A stretch of 35,201 nucleotides of DNA, from assembly GCA_029269125.1 (NCBI GenBank), contig JARHXX010000038.1, positions 1 through 35,201 of the forward strand, in the 5' to 3' direction. Shown piece after piece: positions 32,665 through 35,201 of this stretch (position 1 is the first letter of the stretch; each line of letters opens with the position of its first letter). Source of the stretch: Kiritimatiellaeota bacterium B1221 (lineage in GTDB: Bacteria; Verrucomicrobiota; Kiritimatiellia; SS1-B-03-39; UBA6053). A program made the position numbers and the translations under genes. The notes under the pieces are model-generated. The model was not told where the DNA came from. It worked only from the letters and a program-made list of their open reading frames with translations, and did no database searches.

Positions 32665-34122
32665 ATGAATCACTATCAAATCAATTTACGCAGCATCAGT
32701 CATCAAAGCCCGCAGAATCCGCTGCAGGCGCTCAAAGAAGCCAGCGAGGGGGCGGAAAAAACCGTTAGCCCTTTGGCGGCGGTCACCCGGGATTTACAGC
32801 TTATTGCCGACCTGGGGGTCGAACTCCTGCATGTCATGCCCCCCTTCCGCATGGGCCAACTGGCGCGGAAAGGTATCGGATCCCCTTATGCCGTGGCAGA
32901 TTATATGGAAATCGATCCGGAGTTCGGAAACAAAACGGAATGGTTTGACCTGGTCCGGAAAGCCCATGCCCTCGGGTTAAAAATTATTTTGGGGTTCATG
33001 CCTAACCACACCGCCCGCGACCATGTCTGGGTATCAGAAGATCCGGAAAATTATGTCCGCGATGAACAGGGAAAACCGGGGTTTGATTTTGACTGGAGCG
33101 ACACTGCAAAACTCAATTACACCTACCCTCCTTTGCGCAGAAAGGTCATCAACACTCTCCGCTACTGGCTGGAGGGTGAAGACAGGCAAAGCGGCGTCGA
33201 CGGCTACCGCATGGACATGGCCCACATGATCAGCGATCTTACTTTCTGGAACGAAGCGATTCCCGAACTCGAAACCGTCAATGAACGTCCCCTGCTTTTA
33301 CTCGCCGAATGTTACGGACTCGAGCGGAACCTCGATTTGTTCGCACGCGGATTTCAGGCCGCCTACGATGATGATTTTTATAAAATTGCCCAATACGGCT
33401 ACGCCCGTGATGACAAAGGAAAGAGCCGCCTCCTGTTAGATCCCGCGGCAGAACACAATGGAGATTTTGCTCCGCGACTGGCCGATTGGAAACGGGGTGG
33501 GATCGCCGCGGCCGTTCAAGGACTCATCCAAGAATATCAAACCCGCGCTCCGCATAATCTTTTGGCCCGCTATGTGGACAATCATGATGAGGGCCGCGGC
33601 ATCTATCGTTTCGGTCCCCAGGCCTGCCGGGTGATGATGGATCTCGCCGCCTGCATGCCCCGGAGTATGCTCTTCACCCTCGCCGGACAAGAGGCCGGCG
33701 CCATGAACCGCCCCCCCATTCACGAATACTTCAGTATTTGCGATAAAGGGTTCCGGCGTATCGATGGCAATCAGGTTCGCAATATCGAAGGCATCGAATT
33801 CGAGGGAAATCTGTTTCTCCGAACGTCGGAAGAACGGGCACAAGCCATTTCCGAAACGCGGAAACGTTTTGAACTTCATCAACACCCGGTCATGCAACAG
33901 GGCGACTGGCATCCATGCGACGTGCAGGAACAAGCCCCCGACATTCATAAAACCATCGTGGCCTTCCGTCGTCATTTTGATGGTGAAACACTCTATGGCC
34001 TGTTTAACCTGGGACACGAAAAACGGGACCTGAAACAGGTCCCGGAAGGAAAGGTCATCTATGGAAAGATAGACGCAAACGTCCTCTTTCCCTTCAGTAC
34101 CGCTATTATTCAGCAGCCCTAA
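32665..34122 (+). CDS. Cytoplasmic GH13 (alpha-amylase family) protein
   Basis: The product is 485 aa with no signal peptide. The GH13 barrel is clear: region II GVDGYRMDMAH (nucleophile Asp184), region III LLLAECYG (acid/base Glu215) and region IV YVDNHDE (Asp308). The catalytic triad is therefore intact. Region I reads ILGFMPNHT: the usual leading Asp is Gly110, while the Asn-His pair is kept. It should act on an alpha-glucosidic substrate in the cytoplasm, such as glycogen, maltodextrin or trehalose-type sugars; exact specificity is not readable. The start is 32665 with no clear ribosome-binding site. Its 3' end overlaps the convergent peroxiredoxin-like gene by 17 bp. Confidence 0.85.
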   Translation: MNHYQINLRSISHQSPQNPLQALKEASEGAEKTVSPLAAVTRDLQLIADLGVELLHVMPPFRMGQLARKGIGSPYAVADYMEIDPEFGNKTEWFDLVRKAHALGLKIILGFMPNHTARDHVWVSEDPENYVRDEQGKPGFDFDWSDTAKLNYTYPPLRRKVINTLRYWLEGEDRQSGVDGYRMDMAHMISDLTFWNEAIPELETVNERPLLLLAECYGLERNLDLFARGFQAAYDDDFYKIAQYGYARDDKGKSRLLLDPAAEHNGDFAPRLADWKRGGIAAAVQGLIQEYQTRAPHNLLARYVDNHDEGRGIYRFGPQACRVMMDLAACMPRSMLFTLAGQEAGAMNRPPIHEYFSICDKGFRRIDGNQVRNIEGIEFEGNLFLRTSEERAQAISETRKRFELHQHPVMQQGDWHPCDVQEQAPDIHKTIVAFRRHFDGETLYGLFNLGHEKRDLKQVPEGKVIYGKIDANVLFPFSTAIIQQP

Positions 34123-34708
34123 GCAGCTCTTTAGAGGACAGACGGGTTTTATAGTCAGGATTGCTGTATACAAAAGTGATTTGGCCTTCGGCATTGATCA
34201 GAAAAACAGAGGGCACCGGCAATTGCTGATGCGGTTGTCCGGAGGATTTAATTAAATCGATATCGTAGCTTTTGTATTTCTCAATGGTCGGGGTATCCAC
34301 CTGAAAAGCAATACCAAACGCTTCAGCCGCTTCCATGCGGCTGTCCGAAGCCAAAACGTAATCCAGCTCATTTTTCTCCAAGGTCTTCTTCAGTTCTTCA
34401 GGTTTATCCGGCGAGATCGCGATCAACTTCCAACCCTTTTCTTTCAATTGGGGCATCACTTCCTGCAAAGCGGAAAGCTGACGGTTACAATAGGGACACC
34501 ATCCACCCCGGTAAAAAACCACCACCGTAGGTTCGTCATTTCGGAGATCACTCAATTTTACACTTTTGCCATCCATTTGAATCAAAATGGGGTTCGGCAC
34601 ATCACTTCCGGCCTCAATCACTGAGACATTTTCGGCATCCGCAGCCACCTCCGCAAATAAAGGAGAAAAGGCAAACGGCAACAATAGGAGAAATAATAAA
34701 CGTTTCAT
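34106..34708 (-). CDS. Exported peroxiredoxin-like (AhpC/TSA) protein
   Basis: The product is 200 aa with a signal peptide (MKRLLFLLLLPFAFSPLFAE). The thioredoxin-fold AhpC/TSA domain carries VVVFYRGGWCPYCNRQL, with Cys71 and Cys74 as a CxxC, then WKLIAISPDKPEELKKT and PSVFLINAEGQITFVYSNPD. It probably reduces peroxides or disulfides in the periplasm. The donor protein is not encoded nearby. AAGGG lies upstream of the start. It ends inside the 3' end of the GH13 gene on the other strand. Confidence 0.87.
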   Translation of the reverse strand: MKRLLFLLLLPFAFSPLFAEVAADAENVSVIEAGSDVPNPILIQMDGKSVKLSDLRNDEPTVVVFYRGGWCPYCNRQLSALQEVMPQLKEKGWKLIAISPDKPEELKKTLEKNELDYVLASDSRMEAAEAFGIAFQVDTPTIEKYKSYDIDLIKSSGQPHQQLPVPSVFLINAEGQITFVYSNPDYKTRLSSKELLRAAE

Positions 34709-35100
34709 GTACCCTTAGACGAACAAAACCTCCGCCTCTTACCAAAAAGTTTCATATAAAATATTTTCCTCGCAGGCTCGAGTCCCCGGCCCGGGTTTGT
34801 CCTCCCCCCCGGGAACCCGCATCCCGGTCCGCCGGATTTATGGTGCGTTCCATCCTGCGGGAAGTTCGGTGGAAAGCACCTGCGCGCAGAATACATTTCC
34901 CCCTGGTCTCCGGTCTCAAGGATATTCAGTTCAGGAAGAGGTTGGGTCCCTCCCCCCTGCAAGAGGAAACGTGTGCATGAGAAGAGGATGGGATAGTTCT
35001 GATTTTTGCACTTCATTTCTGTCATCATTTAAAACCAACCTTCCCCCATCTCAAACTTGATACCGGACGCGGTATATCCAAGCCACAGTTATCAAAAAAC
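34709..35100. other. Gene-free region upstream of the peroxiredoxin-like gene
   Basis: No credible coding sequence is present; the short frames on both strands lack start signals and domains. The stretch should hold the promoter of the peroxiredoxin-like gene. CGGGTT and AACCCG at about 34794-34818 form a small inverted repeat in a very C-rich tract. I see no RNA gene or further element. Confidence 0.4.
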
Positions 35101-35201
35101 CTTCCCCTCACTTCCCCTCCACTCTCCACAAGTCCTCCCTCAACCTTCCCACCGATCTGCCCAGGACCTCTTCCCCCTCACTTCCCCTCAACACTCCACA
35201 A
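35101..35201. repeat. C-rich direct repeat at the right edge
   Basis: The unit CTTCCCCTCACTTCCCCTC followed by CACTCTCCACAA begins at 35101 and recurs, with small changes, at 35170-35201. The period is ~69 bp. The repeat reaches the end of the window, so it probably continues. Composition is strongly C over G on this strand. Confidence 0.6.

Overview
The window looks like part of a chromosome from a Gram-negative member of the Verrucomicrobiota, probably Opitutae/Puniceicoccales-like. This is an inference from several traits seen together: outer-membrane beta-barrels, TonB/ExbD, an NxxGxxAF-repeat secreted protein with a verrucomicrobial-type C-terminus, a GldA/F/G-like ABC operon, a long AcnB, and coiled-coil inner-membrane proteins. 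There is no rRNA, tRNA, transposase, integrase or CRISPR array in view.

Layout. 1-962: a ~116-bp direct repeat, a small outer-membrane protein gene and its terminator. 963-4819: a TPR lipoprotein-like/periplasmic protein, a divergent GT4 glycosyltransferase and a tonB-exbD pair with no exbB beside it. 4820-7498: a secreted NxxGxxAF-repeat protein gene bracketed by two clusters of one short repeat family (core AATCATCCTGCC and its inverse). One of these clusters is a 23-unit tandem array. 7499-15738: one tightly coupled minus-strand operon: ABC ATPase, permease, GldG-like auxiliary protein, DUF4340 protein, AsmA-like protein and the L11 methyltransferase PrmA. Most junctions are 4-nt ATGA overlaps. 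15824-16432: an Nfu-type Fe-S carrier.

16433-19678 is the accessory part. It holds an orphan carbohydrate-binding domain, a cluster of REP-like repeats in both orientations, and what I read as a short integrase-less integron cassette array (CALIN-like). Two attC-like sites in the same orientation flank a cassette with a four-TM protein and a RelE/ParE-type toxin-antitoxin pair, followed by a second cassette with a small hypothetical protein. The terminal half-site of that second cassette abuts the repeat cluster.

19679-25537: a GT2 glycosyltransferase overlapping lipA (lipoyl synthase), two tandem terminators, acnB (aconitase B), and a divergent outer-membrane protein with its own terminator. 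Nfu, LipA and AcnB are all Fe-S related, so this neighbourhood fits Fe-S, lipoate and TCA metabolism. 25683-30972: a GT4 glycosyltransferase; two tandem 300-aa membrane-anchored coiled-coil paralogues driven by a near-consensus promoter; a hypothetical protein that may be a degenerate methyltransferase; and a Pro/Glu/Ala-rich disordered protein with a C-terminal membrane anchor. 31020-34708: bifunctional NAD(P)HX repair enzyme, a cytoplasmic GH13 protein lacking the usual region I Asp, and a secreted peroxiredoxin-like protein whose 3' end overlaps the GH13 gene. The last ~490 bp hold no recognised gene and end in a C-rich direct repeat.
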